DNA of 64,000 nucleotides from an uncultured Flavobacteriales bacterium (GCA_937974555.1 CALJKR010000063.1:1-64000); one strand, 5' to 3'; positions 54,254 to 63,271 are shown, counted from the first letter of the stretch. Notes: generated by a model from the sequence alone, not told the origin. Made by a program: numbers and translations.

Positions 54254-54985
54254 ATGAAAATCAAAATCTTTTCCCTCATTGTGGTGATGCTTTTTGCGCA
54301 ATTCGCTAAAGCCCAAGAGACCGAATTCAAAGACCTTTTGTCTTTGTTTGTCGATCAGAAATACGAAAAAGTATTGAACAAAGCGGAGAACTACACCGTG
54401 GGAGACGCTACCAAAAAGCACCCATTGCCATACTTATACATCGCCATGTCATTGTATGAAATGTCAAAAATTGAGAAGTATGCCCAAATGGAAGAATACA
54501 AAAATGCGTTCAAAGACGCCATGAAATACACTTCCAAGTATGCTGCCAAGGACAAGGAGAAAAAATATGTACAAGACTTCCCTGATTACTTCATCAATCT
54601 AAGAAAAGATCTAACATTGGAAGGCGATGTTCAATACGAAGGAGGAAAATACACCAAAGCCAAAGGTTTTTATGATTGTATGGTAGACTTTGATCCTAAC
54701 GATGCCGGTGCTCACTTGATGTTGGCCCTTTGCTTTGCGCACTCCAAAGCGGTTAAAGAATCGGACACCGAATTTGCCAAAGCAAAAGAGTTATTGGTTT
54801 CGCAAACCTACTCAACAGACAACGAAGAGGTTAAGAAGCTTCTTAAAAACGCCTTGATCACTTATGCCAATGAATTGGGAGATGCCAACGACAAAAAGAA
54901 AGCAGCGGAATGGATGGGATATGCCAACGAGCTTTTCATGGATGACCCAGAATGGCAAATCAACTACAACTCGGTTACTCAATAA
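54254..54985 (+). CDS. Secreted TPR-like protein
   Basis: Protein of 243 residues with a signal peptide (1-21, ending AKAQ). Helical repeats of TPR type follow (YLYIAMSLYEMSKIEKY, VQYEGGKYTKAKGFYDCMVDFDPNDAGAHLMLALCFAHS). Likely periplasmic, with a scaffold role at the envelope; no specific family recognised. The start at 54254 matches the signal peptide; the frame is open upstream to 54086 without such features. Followed by a strong terminator. Confidence 0.75.
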   Translation: MKIKIFSLIVVMLFAQFAKAQETEFKDLLSLFVDQKYEKVLNKAENYTVGDATKKHPLPYLYIAMSLYEMSKIEKYAQMEEYKNAFKDAMKYTSKYAAKDKEKKYVQDFPDYFINLRKDLTLEGDVQYEGGKYTKAKGFYDCMVDFDPNDAGAHLMLALCFAHSKAVKESDTEFAKAKELLVSQTYSTDNEEVKKLLKNALITYANELGDANDKKKAAEWMGYANELFMDDPEWQINYNSVTQ

Positions 54986-54998
54986 CCCAATGATATTG

Positions 54999-55034
54999 AA
55001 AAAAAATAGGCTCCGCATGGAGCCTATTTTTTTG
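54999..55034. terminator. Bidirectional terminator
   Basis: Fourteen-base stem (55001-55014 with 55019-55032), loop GCAT, core TAGGCTCC, A run on one side and T run on the other, serving the TPR gene and the convergent oxidoreductase. Confidence 0.93.
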
Positions 55035-55043
55035 TGGGGTTTT

Positions 55044-56066
55044 CTATTTTCTAATTTTGGGTGCAGCATCGTACATGCGCTCAATGATGTCCACCACTTT
55101 CATCCCTTCCAAAGCATTGGTGGTAATGATGCTATTGCCTTTCAACGTCTCAACCACGTTTTCAATGATGTATACGTGATTGGCTGCAGACCCTTTGTAA
55201 TGACCATAATCATTGGCTGGATTTCCTTCTGGCAATAAAGGCATCTCGTAATCTTGGATGTGACAATATTGAACTTCGTTCATGTACTGTCCGCCAATTT
55301 TTACGGTACCCTTTTCTCCGATAATCGTCATACTACTTTCATAGTTTTGATCGTAAACCGATGTGGAGAAATTAAAGGATCCCAGACCGCCATTCACAAA
55401 ATCAAAATTCACCATTCCTGAATCCTCAAACTGCGTTGAATGTCCGTGATTAAAGTCCATCATGCGGGCTTGGATATTGGTGATATCCCCAAATAGCCAA
55501 TACATGATGTCTATGAAGTGAGAGAATTGGGTAAACAAAGTACCACCGTCATTATCCAAAGTACCTTTCCAATGGTTTTTCTTGTAATAGCGATCATCGC
55601 GGTTCCAATAGCAATTGATATTGACCATGTAGATCTCTCCCAGTTTACCATCTTCCAACAATTGCTTAATCCACTGAGAAGGCGGACTGTATCGGTTTTG
55701 CATGACACAAAACACCTGTCTGTGCACCTGCAAACTTTTAAAAATAATCTCTTCACAAGCCGCCTTGGTTAAAGCCATCGGCTTTTCTACCACCAAATGC
55801 TTCTTGGCATTCAACACCTGCATGGATTGCCCCGCGTGCAGTCCGTTGGGGGTACAAACACTCACCACTTCTATCTCAGGCATGGCCTTGAACATCTCAT
55901 CCACATTGTGAAAAAGGGGAACCTGATAATCTTGGATATTGCACTCCTCAGCGGAACGCACATCACAAAAAGCAACGAGTTCACAGTCTGGATTGCGCTT
56001 CACCATTTCAGCATGACGCTTTCCAATGTGTCCTGCTCCGATAACTGCAAATTTAATTTTTGACAT
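55044..56066 (-). CDS. Gfo/Idh/MocA oxidoreductase (WlbA/WbpB-like)
   Basis: NAD-dependent oxidoreductase of 340 residues. Rossmann motif VIGAGHIGKRH (8-18), EKPMAL (94-99) with the catalytic Lys, and the block NRYSPPSQWIKQLLEDGKLGEIYMVNINCYWNRDDRYY, which is typical of the WlbA/WbpB group that oxidises UDP-GlcNAcA at C3 for surface sugar synthesis. That substrate is inferred. No other sugar-nucleotide gene lies next to it. Confidence 0.85.
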   Translation of the reverse strand: MSKIKFAVIGAGHIGKRHAEMVKRNPDCELVAFCDVRSAEECNIQDYQVPLFHNVDEMFKAMPEIEVVSVCTPNGLHAGQSMQVLNAKKHLVVEKPMALTKAACEEIIFKSLQVHRQVFCVMQNRYSPPSQWIKQLLEDGKLGEIYMVNINCYWNRDDRYYKKNHWKGTLDNDGGTLFTQFSHFIDIMYWLFGDITNIQARMMDFNHGHSTQFEDSGMVNFDFVNGGLGSFNFSTSVYDQNYESSMTIIGEKGTVKIGGQYMNEVQYCHIQDYEMPLLPEGNPANDYGHYKGSAANHVYIIENVVETLKGNSIITTNALEGMKVVDIIERMYDAAPKIRK

Positions 56067-56100
56067 TATTCAATCGATTTTGAGTCACAAAGATAAAGAA

Positions 56101-58380
56101 TCAATCCCGTGGAGAGTCATTATAAAGAATATACCCAAAGTGAATCATGAGAGAAAAAGGATCGGTCTTCCCTTGGTAGTAATTGAGCTGCAAAGAAACT
56201 GGCCCCGCCATGGTTTGATATGCCAAGCCTGTGCTGTAAATTCTATTCTTGATTACATCGCGATTCAATACAGCCTTGCTAAAATCGTCTTGGGCAAAAT
56301 AACGGTAGTTGTTCATTTGATGCGCCTCTACCCGCCATTGAAGATTGTTTCCCAAAGCAAAAACACTTTTTACTCCAAGGCCCAAATAGGTGAGTCCTCT
56401 AAATTGAGACAAGAAAAAGGTAGAACTTTCCGCGGTGGGCAAATAAGCTTGTTCTTGAATCAATGAAGAAACATAATTATTGAATACCTTCTGATTGCTG
56501 TGCACCCCCTCCATGGCATACCCCAAAGACCAGCGTTTCCAAAACCTCAAATAACCTTCCGTTCTCAACATCACCACCTGCCAATTTTGATGGGCAACGG
56601 TAGAATCTCGAATGAGATTGGTGGTTCCGGGAACAGTCAACTCGGTGCCATTGACATTCTTCAATTGGATCAATGCACGATGTCCATCTGAAGCATACAT
56701 GGATTGATTCAATGTATTAACGTCCCAGGTCAATTTATTCACCCAACCTTCCAAGTGCGTGACATCTGCTGTATCCACGCTGATGAACTGTCTGGTTTGG
56801 TAGTAATTGTCTCTTTGGTCCATGGCATAGCTTTGAAACTTCACCACGGAATGTTGACCTGATGCCCAGCGCAATTGTGCTTTGAGATAACGATCATATT
56901 TTAAAACAAAAGAAGGCTTGGTGTCCTCAAAGAAAGCCGATACACTGCGGTAATAGTCCCATCGGTTTTGACAATATTCCAGATTGATACTGATGGGAAT
57001 CCGATAACTCCTGTTTCGATATTCTGTACCCAACAACACCGAACCATAAAACCGCCCAAAATAACTATTGCCGTACCACATGAAATTAAAAGACTTGAGC
57101 GGGCGCTGCACAAAACTTACCATTCCTGTGTTAATCGACCTTGAAGAAAAATTGCCTCCCAATGAAACCTGAATCGGAGGAGATTTTTTAACGCGCAATT
57201 CCAAACAATATCCAGACTTGTTGCTCTTATCCAATCGAACCACGGGAAAAACGGAAGCGATTCCTGGCTCTTTCCAAAAGGAATAAAATCGGGGTTCAAA
57301 TTTGACCAAGTTCATTTCCTTTAATCCTTTAATCAATGAGCTTTGGAGACGCTCATTCTCCTTGTTGGACAACCCTTGAACGGACAACTGGGTCAAAGTT
57401 TGCGGGCAAGGCAGGTTGGCAAATTGACTCCGTTTGCGTTGAATCTCAAATGGCATCATTTTCCTTTCGCTCAGAGAATCCAGTTCATCCAGGTATTTCT
57501 GGGCTTGCTGATAACCCATTTCCACAATTTCTGGGGCCCGCTGAAAGTCAAACGTTCCGGCTTCGATATTCAATTCGATGGTTCGAAATTGATCACATAT
57601 AAAAGCGGGATTGTCTCTGTAAATAATGAGGTTTTCCAATTGCGACATCACATCACTCTCATCCACTTTGCTGCCGGTTTTGGATACATTAGAACCGATG
57701 ATTAAATCGGGCGCAAATTCACTGCACATGACGTCAATGGGGAAGTTGTTGTAAATACCCCCGTCATAATACAAGCGATCTTGAATGCGAATGGGGGGGA
57801 TGTAAAAAGGATAGGTCATCGAAGCACGAATGGCTTCTGACAAAGATCCTGATTTAAAAACCACCTCTTCTTTATTTTCAACATCTGCAGCCACGCAGCG
57901 AAAAGGGATCATCAATGAATCAAAGTTTTCTTGGCTTCGCAAAGACGCCCAAGCCAGGCCTTCCATGGTTTCCCAATCCAAGGGTTCAGGGTCGATATAA
58001 TGCGTAGGGAGAACCACTTTAAGGCCTGTCCCTTTTTTTAAATTCAATTTCAGCATGCCCGCATCCCGCATGGGCTCACGGTAGTAGAATTGCAATTCAC
58101 TCCCCACCTTTCCTTCCGACATGCGCCAATAGTTCTCGGTACTGACATAGGCTTCCATCTCAGCCACGCTCATTCCCGAAGCATACATCGCCCCAATTGC
58201 ACCGCCCATGCTGGTTCCCACAATGTAATCAATTGGAATACGTCTTTCCTCCAATGCCTTAATCACCCCGATGTGGGCCAGTCCTTGTGCTCCTCCTCCA
58301 CTCAATACCAAACCTACTTTCTGTGCATGGAGACCCAGCACCAAGAAATAGATCATTAGAAAGAGTGGCCATTTTTTCAT
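56101..58380 (-). CDS. Patatin-like phospholipase with outer-membrane barrel (type Vd-like)
   Basis: Protein of 759 residues with a signal peptide (1-19). The patatin domain (about 21-310) has the oxyanion loop GGGAQG, the nucleophile Ser57 in GTSMG and the Asp206 in YDGG, all needed for the Ser-Asp dyad. A POTRA-like linker (about 320-400) leads into a C-terminal Omp85/surface-antigen-type barrel (about 400-759), ending in LMIHFGYILYNDSPRD. This matches the PlpD/type Vd secretion plan, with the lipase at the surface or released. A -7 element lies 4 bases upstream. Confidence 0.9.
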   Translation of the reverse strand: MKKWPLFLMIYFLVLGLHAQKVGLVLSGGGAQGLAHIGVIKALEERRIPIDYIVGTSMGGAIGAMYASGMSVAEMEAYVSTENYWRMSEGKVGSELQFYYREPMRDAGMLKLNLKKGTGLKVVLPTHYIDPEPLDWETMEGLAWASLRSQENFDSLMIPFRCVAADVENKEEVVFKSGSLSEAIRASMTYPFYIPPIRIQDRLYYDGGIYNNFPIDVMCSEFAPDLIIGSNVSKTGSKVDESDVMSQLENLIIYRDNPAFICDQFRTIELNIEAGTFDFQRAPEIVEMGYQQAQKYLDELDSLSERKMMPFEIQRKRSQFANLPCPQTLTQLSVQGLSNKENERLQSSLIKGLKEMNLVKFEPRFYSFWKEPGIASVFPVVRLDKSNKSGYCLELRVKKSPPIQVSLGGNFSSRSINTGMVSFVQRPLKSFNFMWYGNSYFGRFYGSVLLGTEYRNRSYRIPISINLEYCQNRWDYYRSVSAFFEDTKPSFVLKYDRYLKAQLRWASGQHSVVKFQSYAMDQRDNYYQTRQFISVDTADVTHLEGWVNKLTWDVNTLNQSMYASDGHRALIQLKNVNGTELTVPGTTNLIRDSTVAHQNWQVVMLRTEGYLRFWKRWSLGYAMEGVHSNQKVFNNYVSSLIQEQAYLPTAESSTFFLSQFRGLTYLGLGVKSVFALGNNLQWRVEAHQMNNYRYFAQDDFSKAVLNRDVIKNRIYSTGLAYQTMAGPVSLQLNYYQGKTDPFSLMIHFGYILYNDSPRD

Positions 58381-58384
58381 GTAT

Positions 58385-58392
58385 CAAAGTTA
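58385..58392 (-). promoter_or_regulatory. -7 element TAACTTTG of the patatin gene
   Basis: Exact TAnnTTTG match ending four bases before the ATG at 58380 (minus strand). Confidence 0.6.
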
Positions 58393-58427
58393 ATCACCTC
58401 AATGCTATTTCGGCGTAATTTTACAAC

Positions 58428-59327
58428 ATGTTCCAACGAAAATTTCGCCAACGACTATTGCATATCCTGTTTGTATATGTCATTCTGCAATTGTTCTGGT
58501 GGGGAGTTCAGTTGTATCGAAGTTACAATGTCCTCTATACCGACAAGGGCCAATTGATGAGCAAATTGGGCATGATCATCGGTGAAGGCACTGTCTTTTC
58601 AATACTGCTCTTTTTGGGTTTTCGATGGATCAACAAAAGCATCAAGAAGGAGATGGAATCCGCCACGGTTGAAAAGACATTTTTGCTTTCTGTCACCCAT
58701 GAATTAAAAACACCCATTGCTTCTATCCGATTGATGTTAGATACCCTTACGCGTCACAAGACCGAAGAATTGAAACAACAGCAGATATTGGGTCAGGCGC
58801 AAAGCGAATTGACCCGCCTTCAAAAACAAATTGAAAATATCTTATTGACCTCCAGAACCTCCACCGGGCGTTTTGAGAACCAAGACCAAATGATTGTTCT
58901 CAACGAATTTGTGGGAACCGAGCTAAAAAAAATTCAAAAGTGGTATCCTGAACATCGTTTTCAATTGAACCTAGACCCCGCTTGCAAATTGCACATGGAT
59001 CCTGAACTTTTGGGTTCGATTTTATTCAATTTGGTAGACAACGCTTGCAAATACAGCCCGATACAAAGCTTGATTGAAATCAAAGGAAAACAAACCGAGG
59101 GCTATCTCACTTTGCAGATTTTAGATCAAGGCAAAGGGGTTTCAGATGAAGAAAGAAAAAAAATGACCCAAATGTTTTATCGCAACGCACAAACCTCTGA
59201 TCAAGTAAGTGGTAGCGGATTGGGATTGTATTTGGTCAACAATATCATCAAATTTTATCGTGGCAGCATTTCATTTTCCAACCGAGAAAATGGAGGTACC
59301 TGCGCGCAAGTGACTTTACCGGTATGA
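58428..59327 (+). CDS. Small sensor histidine kinase
   Basis: Protein of 299 residues. Two membrane helices (about 11-28 and 50-66) hold only a short outside loop of about 20 residues, so there is no large sensor domain. Then HisKA with His91 in SVTHELKTPIA and the ATPase domain with NLVDNACKYSP (N box), LDQGKGVSDEE (G1) and GSGLGLYLVNNI (G2). No response regulator gene is adjacent; instead it overlaps gpmI by four bases (ATGA). Signal and partner unknown. Confidence 0.92.
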   Translation: MFQRKFRQRLLHILFVYVILQLFWWGVQLYRSYNVLYTDKGQLMSKLGMIIGEGTVFSILLFLGFRWINKSIKKEMESATVEKTFLLSVTHELKTPIASIRLMLDTLTRHKTEELKQQQILGQAQSELTRLQKQIENILLTSRTSTGRFENQDQMIVLNEFVGTELKKIQKWYPEHRFQLNLDPACKLHMDPELLGSILFNLVDNACKYSPIQSLIEIKGKQTEGYLTLQILDQGKGVSDEERKKMTQMFYRNAQTSDQVSGSGLGLYLVNNIIKFYRGSISFSNRENGGTCAQVTLPV

Positions 59328-60838
59328 CAAAAAAAGCAGCATTGATCATCCTTGATGGATGGGGAATTGGAAAAAAAGACAACAGCGACGCCATTTTCAT
59401 GGCCCAAACGCCTTTTACAGATCAATTGAATCAACAGTATCCGCATGCCACTTTGCGCACGGATGGAGAGAATGTTGGACTTCCTGATGGTCAGATGGGG
59501 AACAGTGAAGTGGGTCACATGAATATCGGCGCAGGAAGAATTGTCTTTCAAGAATTGGTGCGCATCAACAAAGAAATCAGAGAACGCGCTTTTCACAACC
59601 AATCGGTTTTGCGAGCGGCCTTTGCTCATGCACAAAATGCCCATAAAAAAGTACATTTGATTGGTTTAATCAGCGACGGCGGGGTTCACTCCCATTGGAA
59701 GCACGCTGCTGCAATCGCTGAAATTGCCAATGAATATCCCGAAGTTTCCACTCTGCTTCACGTCATCACGGATGGTCGTGATACGGATCCCAACAGCGCC
59801 TTGGGTTTTGTCAACGAATTGATTTCGGAAACGCAGAACACCCCCATTCGCTTGGCCACTGTTATCGGAAGATATTTTGCAATGGACCGAGACAAACGCT
59901 GGGAACGCGTAAAGAAAGCTTACGATTTATACGTGCATGCTCACGGAGAAGCAGTGGCATCAGCCCAAGAAGCCATTCAAAAAAGCTACGATCGCCAAAT
60001 CACGGATGAATTCATTGAACCATTTGTTATTCAAGGCGTGGATGCAAAAATTGAAACCGGAGATACCGTTATTTGTTTCAATTATAGAACCGACCGTTGC
60101 CGAGAAATTACGCAGGTTTTAAGTCAACAAGACTTCCCTGATTTTGAAATGTCGGTCATTCCAGGGTTGCATTATGTGACCATGACCCAATACGACGAAA
60201 GTTTTAAGAACGTGCATGTGGTTTACGAAAAAGACAACTTGGAAAGTACCTTGGGCGAGGTAATTTCTAGAGCTGGTCGTACGCAATTGAGAATGGCTGA
60301 AACCGAGAAATATCCGCATGTCACCTTCTTCTTTAGTGGAGGACGTGAAGCGCAATTTGAAGGAGAATCTCGCGCCATGGCTCCATCTCCCAAAGTGGCA
60401 ACCTATGACTTACAACCCGAAATGAGTGCCTTTGAATTGAAAGACAAAGCCATTCAATGGATGGACGAATCCCAACCGGATTTCATCTGTTTAAATTTCG
60501 CCAACCCCGATATGGTTGGACACACTGGTGTGTTTCCGGCCATTGTTAAGGCGGTAGAAACCGTGGACACCTGTTTGGCTGAAGTGGTGAATCACGGTTT
60601 AACATTGGGCTATCAATTTGTCATCATAGCAGACCATGGCAATGCAGACAAAGCCTTTAATGAAGATGGAAGTCCCAATACCGCACATACCACCAACCCA
60701 GTGCCTGTTTGGATCATCGGTGATGGTGTCGAATCTGTGAACCATGGAATTCTCGCGGATGTTGCGCCAACCATTTTGGACTTGATGCAAATAAAAAAGC
60801 CGGAACTGATGTCCGGCCTTTCATTGATTGTTCGATAA
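59324..60838 (+). CDS. gpmI: 2,3-bisphosphoglycerate-independent phosphoglycerate mutase
   Basis: Mn-dependent glycolytic enzyme of 504 residues that interconverts 3- and 2-phosphoglycerate. It has LIILDGWG at the start, the catalytic Ser61 in GQMGNSEVGHMNIGAGR, ITDGRDTDPNSA, and the metal-site blocks NFANPDMVGHTG and ADHGNAD. The start is set by the ATGA overlap with the kinase gene. A minus-strand terminator lies inside its last codons. Confidence 0.97.
   Translation: MTKKAALIILDGWGIGKKDNSDAIFMAQTPFTDQLNQQYPHATLRTDGENVGLPDGQMGNSEVGHMNIGAGRIVFQELVRINKEIRERAFHNQSVLRAAFAHAQNAHKKVHLIGLISDGGVHSHWKHAAAIAEIANEYPEVSTLLHVITDGRDTDPNSALGFVNELISETQNTPIRLATVIGRYFAMDRDKRWERVKKAYDLYVHAHGEAVASAQEAIQKSYDRQITDEFIEPFVIQGVDAKIETGDTVICFNYRTDRCREITQVLSQQDFPDFEMSVIPGLHYVTMTQYDESFKNVHVVYEKDNLESTLGEVISRAGRTQLRMAETEKYPHVTFFFSGGREAQFEGESRAMAPSPKVATYDLQPEMSAFELKDKAIQWMDESQPDFICLNFANPDMVGHTGVFPAIVKAVETVDTCLAEVVNHGLTLGYQFVIIADHGNADKAFNEDGSPNTAHTTNPVPVWIIGDGVESVNHGILADVAPTILDLMQIKKPELMSGLSLIVR
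60799..60817 (-). terminator. Terminator of the type B surface protein, inside gpmI
   Basis: On the minus strand GCCGGA, 7-base loop, TCCGGC, then TTTTTTAT: a complete rho-independent terminator for the gene 60870-62960, placed within the last codons of the convergent gpmI. Confidence 0.75.
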
Positions 60839-60860
60839 TCAGCTTTCCGGCTGATTATCG
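60833..60860. terminator. Hairpin over the gpmI stop codon
   Basis: Perfect 11-base stem CGATAATCAGC (60833-60843) with GCTGATTATCG (60850-60860), loop TTTCCG. It includes the gpmI stop TAA. No U tract follows on either strand, so it may protect the 3' end or act with the nearby minus-strand terminator. Confidence 0.6.
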
Positions 60861-60869
60861 CTTAGTACG

Positions 60870-62960
60870 TTATCTGAAAATTTCCACAGTGCCTTTGAAG
60901 AACTCTTCTTTGGCTTTGCGCTTCAACATGAAGACATAGTAATAGGTTCCTTCTGCCAAATCCCGTGGGTTCCAGCTGTTGTCGTAGTTTTCATTTTCAT
61001 AAACCAAGGTTCCCCAACGGTTGTATACGCGAAGAGTTGAACCAGGGAAGCGTCGCACTCCTTTGCTGTCCATCAAACCTCTTATCCAAAAACTATTGTT
61101 GTTTTTGGGATCTCCATTGTTTTGGGTGGGATCATTAAAATATACATCATTAGGATCATACTCCTCATCCGGCGTGAAGATATTGGGAATTGTGATTTCG
61201 CAAATTTGTGGAATGTAAACAAAGCTCGCTGTGTCGTCATAACCACAGGTTGTTTCAGTCAACACGCAATGAAAAGTTTCAGCCCAAATTGAAGGGATAG
61301 ACAAGAAATTTGTATTCGACCCCATGTCTTCCTCCACACCCAAATCTACATTGTAATAGTACCATTCGTACTGGAAAGTTGAATTAACAGGCAATATCAA
61401 AGTATCTGGATCACCGTCACAAATAAGAGAGTCAACGGTAACGCCATAAGCTGGAGGCGGATTAGGAGTAATTATATTGAAACTGGCTGAATCCGTAACC
61501 CCGCAGTAGTCACGAACCGTAACCCAATATTCACCTTCTGCAATGGGATTGGCTGAAGAGTGACTCAAGTTCTGCGTTGGGCCAGTTCCAATGACAGTAC
61601 CATCTGGATTTTCCCATGAAAAAGTGTAATTGGGTACCCCATTGGAGACCAAAGAAGAAGCATTGACACTTTGGGGAACGCCGTAACACATTGGGAAGTC
61701 ATTGATGGTTCCCAATTGCACTGGATTGTAATCCACCAATAGCAAAGTAGCCACTGCCGTATCGATTTCCATTACCCCATTGACCAAATGATCATAGATG
61801 AAACTCACTGTAATGGTTTCAACACCTGACGTAATGCCACTGTACGTAATCATCGAATCGGTTTCCGCTTGTTGATCCACCAAGGCATTGATGAACAAAG
61901 TATCGGGTGTATTGGGATACAAAATGATTTGATTCACACCACCTGTGGTATAGTCGGTGCCGTAGATGGCCGAACCTCCATATACAATTTGAATGGTATC
62001 GGGATCGATAGAACACGCCGGAGGATTGATGATGAATGAACCGTCATAACAGCTCTCCCCTTCTAAAATCGCGTTAGCTGGAAAGTTAGGAATCGGACTG
62101 ATACCAGGAGCAGAAACCGAAAGTGGGGTAATCAAATTGGTTCCCACATTGAAAGATCCGGCTTCCAAGCATACAAAAGACTGTAAGCTTTGGTCACCGC
62201 AGTCGGCAATAGCCAATCGAATGTGATAGGTAGAACCGCACTGCAAAGGATGTTCAGCCAACAAAGAAGCTGTGTATCCATTGGAATTGATATCGATGTT
62301 GGTTTGATTATCGATGTAATAAGAAGCATTTAAAACATTGTTCACTGAACTGATCGTAATCGGAAGCGGAGGATTGGAATTGGGAACCGCTGCGATGTTC
62401 ACTGCACCACCTGGGAAAGCGGGGGGCGAAGCATAAGGACCGGTAATGCCAGGTCCAGACAAGAAGAATGCAAATACGTCATTGTACTGGCTGTTGACGA
62501 AAGTCAAATATTCATCCGATCCAAAAATGTAGTTGAAATTCAAAGTATTTCCCGTTGCAACAAAATCAAACTCCAACATCGCCACGTTGTGCACGCTGGT
62601 GATGGTAAAAGTTTGATTAATCATAGGAGGCACCGATTGTGCCACAGACAGCAAATCCGCTTGGGTCGCGATATCCGGTGTAACCGCTCCCACGACTCCT
62701 GCAGGATCCAAGGTCACCACATCATCGGTACAAATGACAACACCCTCTGGGATAGTGAAAGAAGATGGAGCACCCAAACCGGTCAATTGTCCCAACTGCA
62801 ATGCACTTCCAGTAAACTGCGCATTGAAGTAAGTAACCCCTGGGCCCAAAAGATATTGAACCGCTTGGTCTGCGGTCATGCTATTGGTCACCGTGATTTG
62901 ACCGAAGGCACTGGTCGACATCAACGCCAAACCCAAAACTAAACTCTTCACTAACTTCAT
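60870..62960 (-). CDS. T9SS type B surface protein with choice-of-anchor L domain
   Basis: Protein of 696 residues. Signal peptide (1-21, ending AFGQ); choice-of-anchor L domain (about 22-280: ITVTNSMTADQAVQYLLGPGV, EGVVICTDDV, NYIFGSDEYLTFVNSQYNDVFAFFLSGPGI); beta-rich middle; and a C-terminal gliding-motility-associated (type B sorting) domain (about 605-696: PNIFTPDEEYDPNDVYF, LRVYNRWGTLVYEN, LAEGTYYYVFML). Type B signals send proteins such as SprB to the cell surface through T9SS. Adhesion is inferred. Single-gene unit. Confidence 0.88.
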   Translation of the reverse strand: MKLVKSLVLGLALMSTSAFGQITVTNSMTADQAVQYLLGPGVTYFNAQFTGSALQLGQLTGLGAPSSFTIPEGVVICTDDVVTLDPAGVVGAVTPDIATQADLLSVAQSVPPMINQTFTITSVHNVAMLEFDFVATGNTLNFNYIFGSDEYLTFVNSQYNDVFAFFLSGPGITGPYASPPAFPGGAVNIAAVPNSNPPLPITISSVNNVLNASYYIDNQTNIDINSNGYTASLLAEHPLQCGSTYHIRLAIADCGDQSLQSFVCLEAGSFNVGTNLITPLSVSAPGISPIPNFPANAILEGESCYDGSFIINPPACSIDPDTIQIVYGGSAIYGTDYTTGGVNQIILYPNTPDTLFINALVDQQAETDSMITYSGITSGVETITVSFIYDHLVNGVMEIDTAVATLLLVDYNPVQLGTINDFPMCYGVPQSVNASSLVSNGVPNYTFSWENPDGTVIGTGPTQNLSHSSANPIAEGEYWVTVRDYCGVTDSASFNIITPNPPPAYGVTVDSLICDGDPDTLILPVNSTFQYEWYYYNVDLGVEEDMGSNTNFLSIPSIWAETFHCVLTETTCGYDDTASFVYIPQICEITIPNIFTPDEEYDPNDVYFNDPTQNNGDPKNNNSFWIRGLMDSKGVRRFPGSTLRVYNRWGTLVYENENYDNSWNPRDLAEGTYYYVFMLKRKAKEEFFKGTVEIFR

Positions 62961-63054
62961 ATACTTTGTGATATAAAAATTACTCTTCTACCTTTTTCTA
63001 AAGCCGAAGCTCTATTCCCGCATTATTCTTTTCAATTGGGCCAATGCCCCATCT

Positions 63055-63124
63055 TTCTCTCTTCCATCTAAATCGGGCTAAAGCCCATACATTCTCTCTT
63101 CCATCTCAATCGGGCTAAAGCCCG
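63055..63124. repeat. Two-copy REP-like element with GGGCT/AGCCC hairpin
   Basis: Copies at 63055-63087 and 63092-63124 are 33 bases each and differ at one inner base; each holds GGGCTAAAGCCC, a 5-base-stem hairpin. A degenerate third copy with GGGCCAATGCCC lies at about 63028-63052. Confidence 0.75.
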
Positions 63125-63132
63125 ATCCCAAC

Positions 63133-63204
63133 CTCATCCCTTCATCCCTTCATCTCCTCATCCCCTCATCCCTTCATCCCCTCTTCCCTTCATCCCCTCA
63201 CCCC
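63133..63204. repeat. Nine tandem 8-bp units YTCATCCC
   Basis: Nine consecutive 8-base units: CTCATCCC, TTCATCCC, TTCATCTC, CTCATCCC, CTCATCCC, TTCATCCC, CTCTTCCC, TTCATCCC, CTCACCCC. No coding frame uses it. One strand is all pyrimidine but for the A, so the other is G/A rich. Confidence 0.85.
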
Positions 63205-63263
63205 ATTAACCTTTTTACTGAATAATAGATGGTAAATATAGGCCAAAAGTTGCATCCTTTCTT

Positions 63264-63271
63264 TATTTTCG
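63264..63271 (+). promoter_or_regulatory. -7 element TATTTTCG of the ABC gene
   Basis: TAnnTTCG match ending four bases before the ATG at 63276. Confidence 0.55.

Noticed and set aside
63133..63204. 8-bp array considered as CRISPR or origin iterons
   Set aside because: Units are contiguous without spacers, and no replication or cas gene is near.
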